Of a stretch of DNA of 64,000 nucleotides, positions 1-12,464 are shown in pieces. Position 1 is the first letter of the stretch. The number at the start of each line of letters is the position of its first letter. The position numbers and the translations under genes were made by a program. The DNA is from Symbiodinium natans (lineage: Eukaryota; Sar; Dinophyceae; Suessiales; Symbiodiniaceae), in assembly GCA_905221605.1 (NCBI GenBank), contig CAJNDS010002002.1, forward strand, positions 620,001 through 684,000. Reading direction: 5' to 3'. Below the pieces are notes generated by a model. It searched no databases. It had not been told where the DNA came from and worked only from the letters and a program-made list of their open reading frames with translations.

Positions 1-117
1 GTCGAAGGGCGAGATGAAGCCAGGGGAAAAGGAGCTTCCGTCGAAAGGCCCCGGCCAGGATCCCGATCCCTCCTGGGCCACACATGTGCTGCCAAACAGA
101 TTCTTTGCCGAGAGAGA

Positions 118-282
118 AGGAGAGATGGGGAGAGAGAGAGAGAGGGGGAGAGGGAGGGAGGGAGAGAGAGAGAGAGAGAAAGAGAGGGAGAGAGGGAGAG
201 ACGGAGGGAGAGGGAGGGAGGGAGAGAGAGAGAGAGAGAGAGAGAGATGGACATGGAGATGGAGATGGAGATAGAGTTGGAG
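118..282. repeat. GA/GGGAGA microsatellite
   Basis: The + strand is purine-only for about 130 bases, made of GA and GGGAGA runs, ending in a few GGAGAT units. Frames through it encode only Arg/Glu low-complexity sequence and are not counted as genes. Confidence 0.95.
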
Positions 283-2261
283 AGCACGAGCGCGCGGCAG
301 GGTTCATGACAACGACTATCAAAAGTGAAGCACAGAAGCCACATGCAAAGCAAAATGCGGAAGGGGGATGCAGAGTGGAGAGCATCAGAGGTAAGGGAAA
401 GCTCGCATCACGGCGTCACGCACAGGACTGCGGATTTCGTTGTTTCGCACTGCGTTTAGGCGCCTCTTTGTCTTTGGACTGCCGCACCTCGAGCCTCTCA
501 CCTGGCTTTCCAAAAACTGTGAAACTTCAGGATTTGTGGAGACTGTGCAAACGGAACTGACGGCCGGGGACGGTGCAAGATGCCTCTTGCGGCCTGAGGC
601 TGTCAACAGGCACAAGCTCCTTTGTCCGAATTGCACCCAGGCTCTACCCAGCCCTACCCGGCTCACCCCCAGCCCCACCCTTGCAGACCAACATCTCGTC
701 CGGAATCGGGATCGGACAGAAGATCCTGGCAAAAAGGAAGCACGGCATGTCGTCGCTGCCATGATCTGAAGCTCTGCACCTGGATCGATTCGTTGTAGAT
801 CTCCAATGCTGACAGCCTGACATCATACCTCGACACATCTACGATGATTGAAAGCTTAAAGCCATAAAGAGGACTTTCTTGGATGCATTCGGATGCCTTG
901 CACCCTCTGCGTTGAAGGCCAGCTTCAGCAAGTCGGCTATTGCCAAGTCCTCGACCATGGACACAGAAAGCCCCTCATAGAGCCTCTCCCCGCCACTGCC
1001 GGACACTGCCCCGGGCACCCGGGTCCTGAATGCCAGGCTCCCCAGAACATCGGTCACCCGCCAGCGTGTACCTTGCCAATTGACTGCCGGACTCTGCCAA
1101 TTCGCTCAAGGCTGAAAAGTGCATAGCGATAAGATAGCAGAGGCTACAAATTTCTGAGTTAAAGTGGAGCACGTCTTTCCGGCACCCGTCTGGCCGTAGG
1201 CAAGGATGCACACCTGGTCCAAGGGGCAGCTGCTCTCAGACTCAATGCAACAAAAACATGAATTCCTGATCACACATCCTTCTATAAAGATCGGCTCTCG
1301 TAGTTGTGGCTTCTCTCTGTGACCTCTCAGGAACTATGAATGAACTGAGCAGAAGAGATGGGGACAATCCAGAGAGATGAGAAGGGAATGTCCATACAGA
1401 ATCGACCTCGCAATTTCTGAATAATTTCTACTTGGCATGTCCGCCCCGGCTACCCCGACCCGACCACCAGAAAAAGAAAACGACAAGCAAGAAACAAAAG
1501 AGAAAGAATGAAAAAAAAAAAGTGAATCAAATTCATTTGTGTGAGGCATACGAAATGCATTAGATTTTGCAAGAACTAAGTAGAGGCAAAAACCAAGACA
1601 AAAACAAGATTTGTTGTGCTGGCATTTCCGCATTTCAAAGTTTAGACCGTGTCAAACGATGAGTTTATCCCATGGTGTCCCTTTTGCAGTCAAGACACAT
1701 GAATGCCTTGAAGAACGCCGGGAATCAAGGGCTCCACTTCCTCGCACGCAAACGAAAGCAAGCAGAGTGATCATGATCGTCATGACCTCACGACTTGTCA
1801 AATGGGACTTGATCAGCACCTCGTACAAGTCTCGCTGGCTGGCTATCTGGGAGAAGACCCGGTCGAAGCTAAAATCGTGCCTCACAGCATGCCCCGACTT
1901 GCCGAAAGCTGCTAAAAGCTCTGTAGGCTTTTCGAGCCGGGTGTTTGGCAAGCGATTGCAAGCTCAATATCCCGTGCTACCGTGGACTCGTCATGCCCAG
2001 CCTCTTATCTCCGGCCGGCTTGCGGAGGGAGATGCTGCGGGATCCCTGAGCCTCCGCCCCTCCTCAGCAATTGGAAACACGGACAAAGAGAAAGAGACCG
2101 AAAAATGAGCTCAAGAGTCAGAAGCCGCTTTTTTTTGGAAGTGAGTCGAACCCGGAGGGCTTTGGGCCGAGCACCAGGCCAGATCCGAGAGGCCTCCGGC
2201 AGCGGCCAAAGCACCAGAGGAGAGTCCATGCTTCATAGGATATATGTTTACATATGCATAT
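283..2261. other. No recognisable gene
   Basis: Several frames of 60-165 codons exist on both strands, but none shows a family motif, a convincing amino-acid composition or splice borders that join it to a neighbour. I see only a poly-A tract near 1508-1520 and a T-run near 2130. Confidence 0.5.
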
Positions 2262-2346
2262 GACACATATACATTACATGGCATTACATTACATTGCATT
2301 ACATTACATTACAGTACACTACATTGCACACGTATGTATGTATGTG
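2262..2346. repeat. ATTAC/GTAT microsatellite
   Basis: Imperfect tandem CATTA units run into a short GTAT tract. Confidence 0.9.
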
Positions 2347-2559
2347 CTAACCCCCCCCCAGACCAACCCCCACTCTGGGACTCTAAAAACTAGCTGGTTT
2401 TGTAGGTTTGTCTCCTATGGAGATGTAACTCTGGACGGGTATGACGAAGGAAACAGGCGTGTTACATATAGAGAGTGGGCCCCATTACAGGTGCGTGTTT
2501 TTCACTGGGCAGATGCGACGTGCGAGTGATGTATATTTTTCTTCCAGGCCCCCCAGACC

Positions 2560-3330
2560 CATGTATGCTTTGTTTACAAATCCTAAAAACCCTAAAAATC
2601 CTTGAAAATCAAGTTTGAAAGGATTTTCCAAGATTTACGCCTTTAAAATGGTTAAATGCTTAAAATAGCACATCCGGGCCGCTTCCCATGTACTTTTTTC
2701 CCTTCCTGAGATTTGAAGATTTTTAAAGGTTTGAATGGGTTCGGGGGGGCGGGCTCTCCCCATTAAATACTTTAGGAATTAAAAACATGCATGGCCTGCC
2801 TGTTAACATTTTCAAAGACTTCAAACAATACATGGGGAGGGCCCCGGACCCACTATCTTCTTGAAAACCCATGAAACGCTAGAAACTCAGAAACATTCAA
2901 TGGACAGGGGCCCGGACTTCTTTTAAGGAGTCAATGATTCCTAAAGGCCTTGAAAATCCTTAAAACCCGTGAAAAAACATAAATGGGAAGAGGCCCGGAT
3001 TGATCTTCTTCAAAGGTGTTTAAGGATTTTGAAGATTCTTAAACCAACCAAATGGGTTTGGGGGGCCCGGGGGCCTTCCCATTGAATTTTCAAAGACTTT
3101 AAAGATTTTAATGGCCTTTATGTTTTTCAAAAACCCTTAAACACATAAATGGGGAAGGCCCCTGCCCAGCCCCCCGGACCCATTAAAAAACAATTTTGAA
3201 CCCTGAAATTCTTGAAAACATTTAAATAGAAATCTTCAACAATCTAAATGGGAAGCGCCCCCGGGTCCCCCAAACCCGGTTAAACTTTAACAATCTTTAA
3301 AAGCCCGTCGAGACATGAATCCGTGCCTCT
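2560..3330. repeat. Degenerate AAATGGG...GGCCCGG repeat field
   Basis: About 15 loosely related units alternate A/T-rich stretches (variants of CTTAAAA and CTTGAAAA) with GGGAAGGGCCCGG-like blocks. The period is irregular, about 50-70 bases. No frame survives, so this is best read as an old decayed minisatellite. Confidence 0.6.
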
Positions 3331-4090
3331 TCCCATTCAGTTGTTTAAGGACTTTCAAGATTTTCCACCAGCAATTACTCGGTTCACCACAAAACAAAAC
3401 AAACAAACAAACAAACAAAAACAAAAAACTGAACAAACAACATGCAACAAATGGGGCACTATGACCAGGTCATGGGGAACTAGTCTCCCGCAATGTGCAT
3501 TTTGTTCAGAAAGGAACGCTGCGGGGGCCCCACTTTTCCACACATTGGATTTTAAGTACTTTCTCACGCGTTCGTGCTGTTATCATGTTTTTTCAGAAAG
3601 GGACACGCTACGGGCCTGCGTTTTGCAGGCGTGTATTCCGTGTTGTGTTGGGGGGCCAAAAAAGAGAGGAAGGGGGGGAGGGGAACAAACGCAAGGCCCG
3701 CCCCCGCCCCCCCCTCCCAGGGAGGACATCACCCCCTACCAGTCTCCCTCTCTATCCCGAGACCCCTATTCTCCCCGAGGATGCTGTACAAGCTTTGCGC
3801 GCGGTAAGGCTTATAACGTTAACTGAGTTTTGCGTGTGGCAGTGTATCTCGAGCATGGCACGTACTAGTCGGCAGTCGTGCATTATACTGCATGAAAGAA
3901 GTTCAAGGATCCTGATAGCGTGCGATATTTATGTATATGTATATATATATATGTATACATGTATATATCTATATATAAACTACTAATATACTTTCATATT
4001 GAAGAGTAGAATTTTGATTCTATACCATGGTATCTAATCATCTAGAATCTGGACGTTACAAAAGCACATAAAAAAATATTCTGAGAGGGA
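3331..4090. other. Non-genic, (AAAC)n and TA-rich tracts
   Basis: An (AAAC)n run sits near 3396-3420 and a TATATG-rich run near 3925-3975. The segment at 3450-3490, with a GACCAGG and ACTAGTCTCCC pattern, resembles the repeat family at 7.4-8.2 kb. No gene is recognised. Confidence 0.5.
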
Positions 4091-4150
4091 GGCAGGAGCT
4101 AGATCTTCTAAAGCCACGAACTCCGGATTTAGGAGTTATGGAATGCGGTA
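4091..4150 (+). repeat. Dispersed repeat A, copy 1
   Basis: About 60 bases recur with roughly 85-90% identity at 4358-4416 in the same orientation. The shared core includes CTAGATCTTCTAAAGCCA and GGAATTATGGAA variants. It is possibly one end of a short non-autonomous element. Confidence 0.7.
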
Positions 4151-4204
4151 CACTGGGCATCACAAGGGCTGCATATGAGGAATAAGGATTGCTGGGACCG
4201 AACA

Positions 4205-4255
4205 CTTGTGGCATTTTCTAAGGTGAGGTTTTGCCGTCACCTCTTTGCGTCGGTG
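4205..4255 (+). repeat. Dispersed repeat B, copy 1
   Basis: About 50 bases recur at 5791-5840 in the same orientation. The shared core is TGGCATTTTCTAAGGTGAGG followed by GCCGTCAC. Copies A and B lie in one neighbourhood, so they may be parts of one mobile family. Confidence 0.7.
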
Positions 4256-4357
4256 CTCGTTGCTATAGTACAGCATAACATAGTATAGTAAATTGGAAAT
4301 TTTAATTCTATTACAATCATAACTACCAAATTGACAAGTGTTCTTTGGAGGGGGGGG

Positions 4358-4416
4358 GGCAGGGCTAGATCTTCTAAAGCCATGAACTCCAAATTTAGGA
4401 ATTATGGAACGCGGTA
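4358..4416 (+). repeat. Dispersed repeat A, copy 2
   Basis: Second copy of the 4091-4150 sequence, preceded by a run of about ten G. Confidence 0.7.
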
Positions 4417-5790
4417 TAAGGGGCATTACAAGTGTGGCAAATATGTTCGTCTTCTTGACGGTCAGAATCAGCTTCCAGAGCAGAAGCTTCTGGATAGACA
4501 TAGATTCTTGCTTCTTTAAGAGCTTGCAGCTGCACCTGCGCAGAATCAGCAAAACTGGAACTGCCTCCTCGTCCAAGCCCACGAAAAGTTCGTAGAACAC
4601 ACGGCCCTTCTTGCTGCAATGCTCCGGATCCTTCCGGAGAATTGCAGCGAGGGTTCGACGCCCGAGCCTCCAAAAAAAGATTCATTCTAGGACGGAGAAA
4701 TGCGACTCGGCCCCTGCCTGTCCAGATTGATTTTCAAACTTCTTCTCTGGAGCGGCGAGTCTGGACCCAGGTGCCAGCACGCGTTCCCCCGAAGCCGGCG
4801 CTTGCTCCAGGCAAACGCAGACGGCAAGGAGCAGAGCTTGCTTCAGCAATTGCGGCAAAAAGGGCGCGACGCCTTGCATGGGCTGGTCAGAAAAGCAGTA
4901 TAGCGGGGTGTCGCAATCGCTTCCACACGCTCACACTCGCTAGCTCACAAGAACTAGCTAGATCAGAAAACTGGGTCTGTGGGTCGTATACACCAGCCAC
5001 AAAACTCCATCTGAAATCCTGATTCTTATGCTCGCACTTCTTGTTCGCTTTGAAAGCTCACAACTCCCCGGGCAGACACAGCACAGGTGTTGTATCATGT
5101 TTGCGAATCACATTGCGAGGCAAAGCAAAGGCCGCACACGTGCAGCCACGAGTCATGCAAAAGTTCACAGCCAGCCGACTGATACTGTGGCAAAGCCTGT
5201 AGTCTTGCCACGTCTGCGAGTTTGTCCAAGAAAGCCTTGTCAAACCTCACGGACCTTATGTAAGAGCCCAGCAACACGCGAAGTCAAAGAAAGCATTGAT
5301 GAGCAAGTCCGCTGACCCCCTTGCCCATCATCAACGAGTGTTGCCATTCAGCACGTGCGCAAACCGGTTTCGCATCTTGTTGGTCAGCAAAGCTAGAAGA
5401 CGAACCACAGCCCCCTAGCCATCGGAAGCCATCGAAAGCGAGCACTGGGACAGACTCATCCAGGGTTCTACCTTGCCCACATGATGCGCGAGCCTTTCTT
5501 GCTCTTTGCACTGCGACCCAGTGCCGCATTGCAGTTGGGGAACCAGCGAGAGAAACACAAGCCCCTGGGCACACCCGCGGCACTCAACATGCATATGCAC
5601 ACACGTTACACACGTTGCCGCGACAAGGGAGGGTCAAACCACCCTATTTGTCACGGTGGAATGGGGAGGACCAAGGGTAAAGAGGGTACCAGTTTGCATT
5701 CGCGGGGACACAAAGTCGGCGCACAGTCAACGTGGCACTGCTCAAAAGAGCTGGAATATTGCAATGGGCACCAACTGAAAGGGTACAAAA
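4417..5790. other. No confirmed gene; weak minus-strand exon candidates
   Basis: Minus-strand frames at 4395-4685, 5095-5277 and 5284-5583 have fairly protein-like composition. They have no recognised motif, and the opposite strand is equally open, so I do not call a gene. Confidence 0.3.
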
Positions 5791-5840
5791 CTTATGGCAT
5801 TTTCTAAAGTGAGGTTGGGCCGTCACTTCTTTGTGTTGGT
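5791..5840 (+). repeat. Dispersed repeat B, copy 2
   Basis: Second copy of the 4205-4255 sequence, 1.6 kb downstream. Confidence 0.7.
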
Positions 5841-7430
5841 ACCAGAACATCCAAATCCAAAAAATATACATACAAATGCACATATTTAAATCCTGCACAG
5901 GCTTTGGCATGCCATTTCTTTGGTTGAAGGGGGGAAGGGGGTGTGGGCCTGCACTCCACTTTCCACACTTCTAAATTAAATGGGCCGTCACATAATGCAT
6001 TCCTGGTAACGCAAGGGTCCGGGTGTTTTTATCTACAATTGTCTCATGACATGATATCACACAGCAATATCCTAACAAACCATGAAACCACACCAGAAAT
6101 ATGGTTTTCCCTGCAACTCCTGCAACCGCGACTGCTGTTGCTGTCCTTAGGCTCCGCGCCGCCCTCAGAAGTAGGTGTGGCATTGCTACAGGGACTTTAG
6201 GGAGCTTTCTTGAGTTGAAATTCCCCTACCGCCCCCTCCTTCCTCCACACACCTACAGTGCCGCCTCTACCGCCCTACCCCCCTCACCCCCTACTCACCC
6301 CCTACTACCCCTGCCCCCCCGCGCCCACCCGCCAGAGGCTTCTCTCGAGGGCGGGGGGGGGCCAAAACAAAATTATTTTCCTTCGAACATCCCCACCTTG
6401 CTCCGGCCTCGTTAAAAGGAAAAAGCGCAAATAAGATGTTCAAACAACGAAACATTGATTCAAATACGTTTTCTTAGTTTTTTGCTTGCAATTGGGGTTG
6501 GGCACTCCGGAGAGAGTCGGGCACTCTCTGGGGTTGGGCACTCCCGGGTTGGGCAGTCCAGAGACTCTGGGGTTGGGCCCTCCAAGGAGACTCTGGGGTT
6601 GGGCACTCGAGGGAGACTCTGGGCGTCTCTGCGGCTGGGCACTTTGAGGCTGCGCACTCAGGGAGTTTTGGGGTTGGGCACTCCAGGGACTCTCTAGGAG
6701 TAGGCCGGGCGAGGAGAAGAGTTCCGGGCGAGGAGAATTCCGGGCGGGGAGAAGAGTTGAGTTTAAAATCGAACAACCCCACACCGAAGGTGGGGAAATA
6801 GGAGGGTCCTCCCATTGTTTTGTGCCACCCCCCACCCTCCCCCTTGCCCCGGCAGGAAAGAGGCTTTAAGGTTTGCAACGTAGTTTCGCCTTTTAGGGTA
6901 AGTTTGGGGTCTGAAAATAGAAAACTTCATGCACGACTAGGGCCGCTGAATAAAAATCTAGGGCAGGCCGCGAGAATGAGCCAATATGCCTGACCGGACT
7001 CCTGAAATCTCAGACCTAAGCTGATGACGCAAGGGTCACGGGGGGGCGACTTTCCAGTACTCTCCCCGATCTCCGATGGCTTGATACTTTATCTTCGCGC
7101 GACCATTCTCAACCTTTTTTGAATTGAGGCCCGACAAACACGAGCGGGAGGCACGAGTATTCTGAGAGCAAATATCTGAGAACGGCTGCTACTATTTCAT
7201 GTTTCCAGGCAAGAGAATGAAGAGAGGGGGAAGGTTCCAGGATTAGGGTTTAAGGGTTGCGGGTTCGGGAACTACTTAGTGTTTCTAGTACATAGATGTT
7301 CAGTTTTGAGGGGATGATACACATATGTGCCCATGGTCTTTAGTATGCTGAGCCCTTAAGACCATGGAAATCCACAAAAAATGTATCTGGCATCCAAATA
7401 CCATGATACGTGAATTATTTCAAAACAAGT
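5841..7430. other. Non-genic apart from the 6490-6712 minisatellite
   Basis: C-rich sequence at 6230-6340 and a G run near 6350 are the only other notable compositional features. A TTAGGGTTTAAGGG tract near 7242 resembles the TTTAGGG telomere unit of many algae. Confidence 0.5.
6490..6712. repeat. GGGGTTGGGCACTC minisatellite
   Basis: About nine degenerate units of 20-28 bases are built on GGGTTGGGCACTC and GGAGACTCTG. All six frames stay largely open through it, which explains the long Pro/Ser-rich shadow frames. Confidence 0.85.
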
Positions 7431-7439
7431 ATGAAGTCG

Positions 7440-8235
7440 TCATAAATTCCCATAACACCACTACATTTGTCCTGTTTTGGTTCTTTATGTATTTATGTGT
7501 TTTGTTTTGTTCTGGGGGAAACTGTGACCTACATACAGAACCCACAAATCTTCCCCAATACCCAAAACAATGAAAAAACAACAGTTGGAAATTTTTTTTG
7601 GTTCTTGGGATTTGGGGGGAGACTAGCCCGCTGTCTCCGGGGCACAGTCTCCCCAAAACCAAAAGCAAACCAACAAAAACATTGGGACACAATGACCGGG
7701 ACCTGGCGGACTAGCCTCGTTGTTTTTGTTTTTTTGTTTCTTTTTTTGGTTTGGGAGGGGGGTTTGGTTGTTTTGGTTTGGGGAAAGCTGGTTTTGGCTC
7801 CGTCTGATGGTCACAGTTTCCCACAAAACCAAAAAAACCCAAAAAACAAAATGGGAGGCTAGTCCGGGTCATAGTGTCCCATATTTGTGGTTGTTTTTGG
7901 TCGTTGTGTTATTCGTGGTTTTTGTGTTTCTGTTTGGTTCTTGTCTTTCCTTGTGTGCTTCTTGCTTTTTGTTTTTTTGGATTTGTTTTTGGTTTTTTTG
8001 GTTTGAGGGGTGTTGTTTTTGCCTCCGTCTCCTGGTCACAGTCTCCCTCAAAACCAAAAACGAACAAAATGCGAGGCTAGCCCCCCAGGTCGCGGTCATA
8101 GTGTCCCAAATGTTTGCCTTTTTTGGTCTTCGGATTTTTGTTTTTTGTGGTTTTGGTTTGTTTTGTGTTTGTTTTTTGGGCTGTTTTGGTTTTTTGCGGG
8201 AACTGTTCCCCGGGCACAGCGGACTAGTCTCCCAA
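7440..8235. repeat. T/G-rich degenerate minisatellite (~200-bp units)
   Basis: Four to five units each combine a T/G-rich block, a CTCCGTCTCCTGGTCACAG-like block, an AAAACCAAAAAC block and GGGAGGCTAGTCC near a CATAGTGTCCC. Some parts occur in reverse complement. The long Phe/Leu frames across it are a composition effect. Confidence 0.75.
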
Positions 8236-8254
8236 AACGTTGGTTCTGGGTTGT

Positions 8255-8400
8255 TTGTATGTGTGTGTGTGTACTGCTGCTCTTTGCTTTATGTGGCGGT
8301 TGGTCTGGGGGGGGTGCCATATACGTATGTATATACATAACATGTGTACATGTATATATATGTATACATATGTGTACTCATGATATGATATACATGTGCT
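8255..8400. repeat. TG and TATA microsatellite cluster
   Basis: A short (TG)n run is followed by ATACGTATGTATATAC-type alternating purine/pyrimidine sequence. Confidence 0.85.
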
Positions 8401-11194
8401 GGCGTCGCTTCCGGTGCTGTACTTACAGCACGAGAGGCGACGCGCACAAGCGTCTACAATTCAAACTGAGTTGCTCTCAACAATGTCAAGAGATGTCAAG
8501 AAACGGCCAAACGCTCAGACTGCCAAGAGTCTGGCTGCTTGGGCGGGCGTATTCGGCAGAACACGCGGATGCTTCCCCGCAGCTCCTAGCCAACACAGAG
8601 GGGCTCTACTTGGGCTCTCCATTTTCAGAACCCTTGTATGCCTCTGGCAGCCCTCCGCGCTCCTGGACCAGGTTCTGCAGGGCTCGCACCTTTCGACCAC
8701 GAAGGAAGCAACGATCGAAAAAAGAAGAAGCAGAGGAAGTTCGGGGACTTGAAGCGCCTGCGTTTGAGAATGGTGTGGATATGAGGTTTGCGCTCACTAG
8801 AATCTAGAAGATCTCACACAATCAACGCATGGGGGGAAAAGATGCGCTTTCAAACACGTTGAAGTCGTTGATGCTGCAGCAGCACGGGGTACGGACCCCC
8901 TCTCAGTAAAGAAAGCAGCAGAGTTACAACTTGCAACCTCTTCGTCTTTCGGGGCCCTCCAAGCCTCCCAGCCTCTGTGCCCCCAAATGTTGTGTTGTGC
9001 GATGGAGGTGCTATCTCAGGTGCCATTAAAGTTCAGGGCATCATTGTTAATTACGAAGTGTGGAGAGCAGGCCAGCCCAACGGTGTGTCTCTACATCTGT
9101 GGACGCGCCCATGTCTCGTGCGCCTCGCTGCGCAACGCGCGCTTCTCGTGCTCCAAGGACGCCACGGCAATCTCCTCCCAGCGCCAACATTCCAACATCA
9201 TTATATCCCGCAAGAATGACATGACATGGACATATCTGTGGCTTGATTGCGGCCCATTGCCACTCATTGCAACACCCCAAGCGCCTTCTGCGCGAGCTTT
9301 CTTTCCAACTGTGCGACGCGGTCGTCATGCGCTTGCTGGTGCACCTTTTTGAGCATATTCTAGAACACGTATGGAAACAGTTGGCACTGCTTAGGTCTAG
9401 CGTCCCCTGGCCTCCTGGCCATCATTCCACGTTACGGACAGCCTGGCCCATGTGTTGAAGTGGCATTTGAGGCATTTGAGTCATTAGCGCAAACTCCTCC
9501 AAACACTGATGATCTGTGAGCCTGTTGTCGCCCATCACACTCGCAAGCCAGGCGTACAGCTCTGACCTGGCTATTCAAAATGTCGCAAACGCCAAGGGAT
9601 CCACATTTCACGATTTCCGGCACTCACTCAAGAATCTTGCATGGTGGGCATGCTCTCGTGACCCTTGTGCGGATATGTTGTAGAAAAGTGGTAAGTTGAG
9701 AGTGCGCCCATGCCAGTAGGATGAGGTCTCTTCCAACAAAGAATCCCGCCCGCAGGTGACCCGGCATTGAGAACTGCTGCGTCATTGACATACTTTATCC
9801 GGCGGGGTTGAAAAGGTTATTTGACCAGTAACGAAGGAGTTCTACGGCCGCCTTCCTGTCAAAGCGGTGCAAGCGTTGCTGCACGAATTCTCAGAAAGCA
9901 AATGAAGTAAATGCCAGAAACACACCTCTGGGCTCATCTAATCACCGCCACAGTCGCTTGAGCTGAAGGCGGAGTCCCATCTTCTGAAAAAGGTCCACCC
10001 ACCACCCCCTCGATCACCCGACCCTCGCTTCCTCTCATTTTGACGGCTCTTGCATCGAGCACCGACATCTGCCTGCATGGGAATGGGCTTCTCGGTTGAG
10101 GGCCTCGAAAAAAGGCAACAGGCCCCAAACAGGCCTTCATCATGCCCCAGAACTCCATGAACTCCAACTAAACTCCAAATATACGCTCCACTCCTACGAG
10201 GCTGCAGACTGCAGATCTTCGGAGGCAGTCGCGGAGCGCAACACTTATTGAGTTTTTTGAATTCTGCCTGCCCAACCCCCCCCCCCCCAAAAAAAAAAAA
10301 AAACTCAACAAAAGGCTCTCTCTGAACAACAGAGGCCAAGGGGCATTTCGGCGAGGAGCCCGGGCTCAAGGGATGGCCTGAAAAAGTGCTGAAGAGCTGC
10401 TTTGCAAGCTTCAGATTTCAGAGAAAAATGGACAGAGAGGGGCTGTGTATGGCTGTGTATGGCGCTGTGGCCTTTTTGGGGGTAGTCTGTGCTCACTGCC
10501 CTCCCTACCCAGTCACTACCTTCACACCTCCCTGTCCGCGCCTCTCTGACTGGGAAAGCTGCTGCAGTGTGCTGTGGAGCTTGGGCTGTCGCTCCTGCAA
10601 GGATGGCTGCATCATGCTTGTATGATGCTGCAAAGGGCCCTTGCGAGATGCTCTTCCAGCGATGATCTACGATGATCTGCAACGTGCGCTACACAGCCCA
10701 AAAGCCCCCGGCACCTCGAAGGATTGTGAGGCACTGACGTCAGCGTGGAGGTGGCTTTGCGTCCCACGCCGGAGGAGCACCTGAGACTAACGCGGAATGG
10801 CCAGCATCATGGAGTAATAAGCGGCTTTTTTTTGCCATCCCAGTCCTCTCAATGTCGACCCACTACATTGATGTTACCTTGCTTGAGAAGTCCATGCCCC
10901 CAGGCCTGACCACAACATAGCACAACACTGCGTGCACAAGATGCGTACCCAGCATGCCCGGATACTCTCGATCTCTTTTGCTTGGAGCATCTGCTGTTCT
11001 GTGTTGTTCGCTGGGCCCTCGGCGTCCAAGAAGCTGGCTAGCCAGCGACGCCAAGCCTTAGCGGCGCGCAAAAACGTGTCTTGTTTTTTGTGCGGGGCTA
11101 GGCGACATGACAGACCTTCTCGGCCTCCCAACCCTGCTCGGCAACTATCTGAACATCTGCGTCACTTGAAGCCCCACAGCCAAACCAGAGAGCA
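8401..11194. other. No recognisable gene
   Basis: Unremarkable sequence with short frames on both strands. A C11 tract followed by an A-run lies at about 10276-10304. I see no family motif or exon series. Confidence 0.5.
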
Positions 11195-12464
11195 GGGAGA
11201 GCAGGGCGGAGCGGCTGGGCGCCGGGCCGCAGCCTCCTCCAGCGCGGCGCGCTCCGCGCCGCGGGCCCCGCGCTCCGCCGCCTGCGCCGCCGAGGCGGCC
11301 CGCTGCAGGGCCTCCCGCCTTTGTTGAGAAAAATTTCACATGGACAGAAAAGAGAGAAACAGATCCAGAGAAGCAGTCTGAGGGGCTCCCGCTGCAACTG
11401 CAACTCGGCGGCACATTGCAACTGTTTTGCAATTCTATGCAAGTTGTTGCAAGCTGGGCGGCTCCTGGTCCAGCGCGCACCACTTGTGGTGGTGCCGGTC
11501 CTTGGACCGTCTGGCTTCCTGGGCCTCCTCCTTCAAACTCTCGCCACGCTGCAAAGCCTCTGCACCATAGAGAGATGGAGAGCTACGAGGAGCTACGAGG
11601 AGCTACGAGCCATCAAAAATAAGAAAACCGCAGAAGCTCTCACAGCTTCTGCTTCGGCGCCTGGGACAATGCCGCCTGCATCTCGGCCTGCTGCGCGTTG
11701 CTCTTCTGCAGCGCGGAGATGCCTGACTCAGAGACAGGAGAAGCACAACAGGACTTCTCCTCTCCACCTTAACCGTTTGAACCCGGAAGACTTCAAAACA
11801 GACACACAAATCACACATCCTCTCAGTTCTTCTTTTGTTTGAGGCCGCGGCTGTGCTGCATCTTCCGGCGCAGGTCCTCGAACTCCGGCAGGCACCAGCG
11901 CTTGGGCTGTGCAGGCTGCGCAAGGGCTGCGAGCACCGCAGGCGGCGCAGGCGGCGCCGCTGCTTTGGGGCTGCCATAGTCGCCGTAGTCTGGTGAGCGG
12001 CCCGGTGAGCGGCCCGGTGAGCGGCCTGCTGGGCTCGGTGGCCCCGGTCTTTCAGGTGACGTGGGCAAAGGCTGCAAAGGCTGCAAAGGCTGCGGGGACT
12101 GCACGGCGCAGTCCTGCAAAGGCGATCGCTCCCCGGGCACAAAGGTGGGGCTCCACGTCTGCGTGCTTGTGGAGGGCAACGGGGCATCACCGCCACCCGA
12201 GGCAGCAAAGGCACCAAGGTTTCGCTGGCTTCGGGCGGTTTCTGCCCTCACACGGTCGCCCAGAGACTGCTCGTACAGGCACCCTCTGATCTCGGCACAT
12301 TTCCGTTGAAATCTGCCAAGATCGGGGTTCGTCGAATTCGCCAGGTTCGCCGGGTCCGCCGGGTTCCAAGAGCCGGCGAAATTCTCTTTCTCCGGGGTGT
12401 GCAGACTTTGCAGGGCTTGGTGCTGTGACTTCCCTGGACTGCGCAAAGCCGGCGAAAACACCAT
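11195..12464 (-). CDS. Hypothetical coiled-coil protein, multi-exon
   Basis: Not recognised as a named family. The longest block (12464 down to about 11824) encodes about 210 aa: a Ser/Pro/Ala-rich linker with SPGRSPGRS repeats, then a basic helix ending in LRRKMQHSR. Three further exon-like blocks follow downstream on the same strand. One is near 11720-11640 (ALQKSNAQQAEMQAALSQ, ending at a GTGAG donor). One is near 11570-11460 (EALQRGESLKEEAQEARR). One is near 11330-11200 (REALQRAASAAQAAERGA, Ala/Glu/Arg-rich). All are predicted amphipathic helices, which suggests one coiled-coil protein. The phases of the last junctions could not be fixed, and neither terminus is certain. The unusually high GC near 11200-11310 fits Ala/Arg-rich coding. 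Confidence 0.45.

Noticed and set aside
2140..2190. tRNA T-loop-like sequence on the minus strand
   Set aside because: The B-box-like word is isolated; no cloverleaf can be formed.
7720..8807. Phe/Cys/Leu-rich long frames as membrane proteins
   Set aside because: They follow the T/G-rich degenerate minisatellite; no conserved membrane topology or start.
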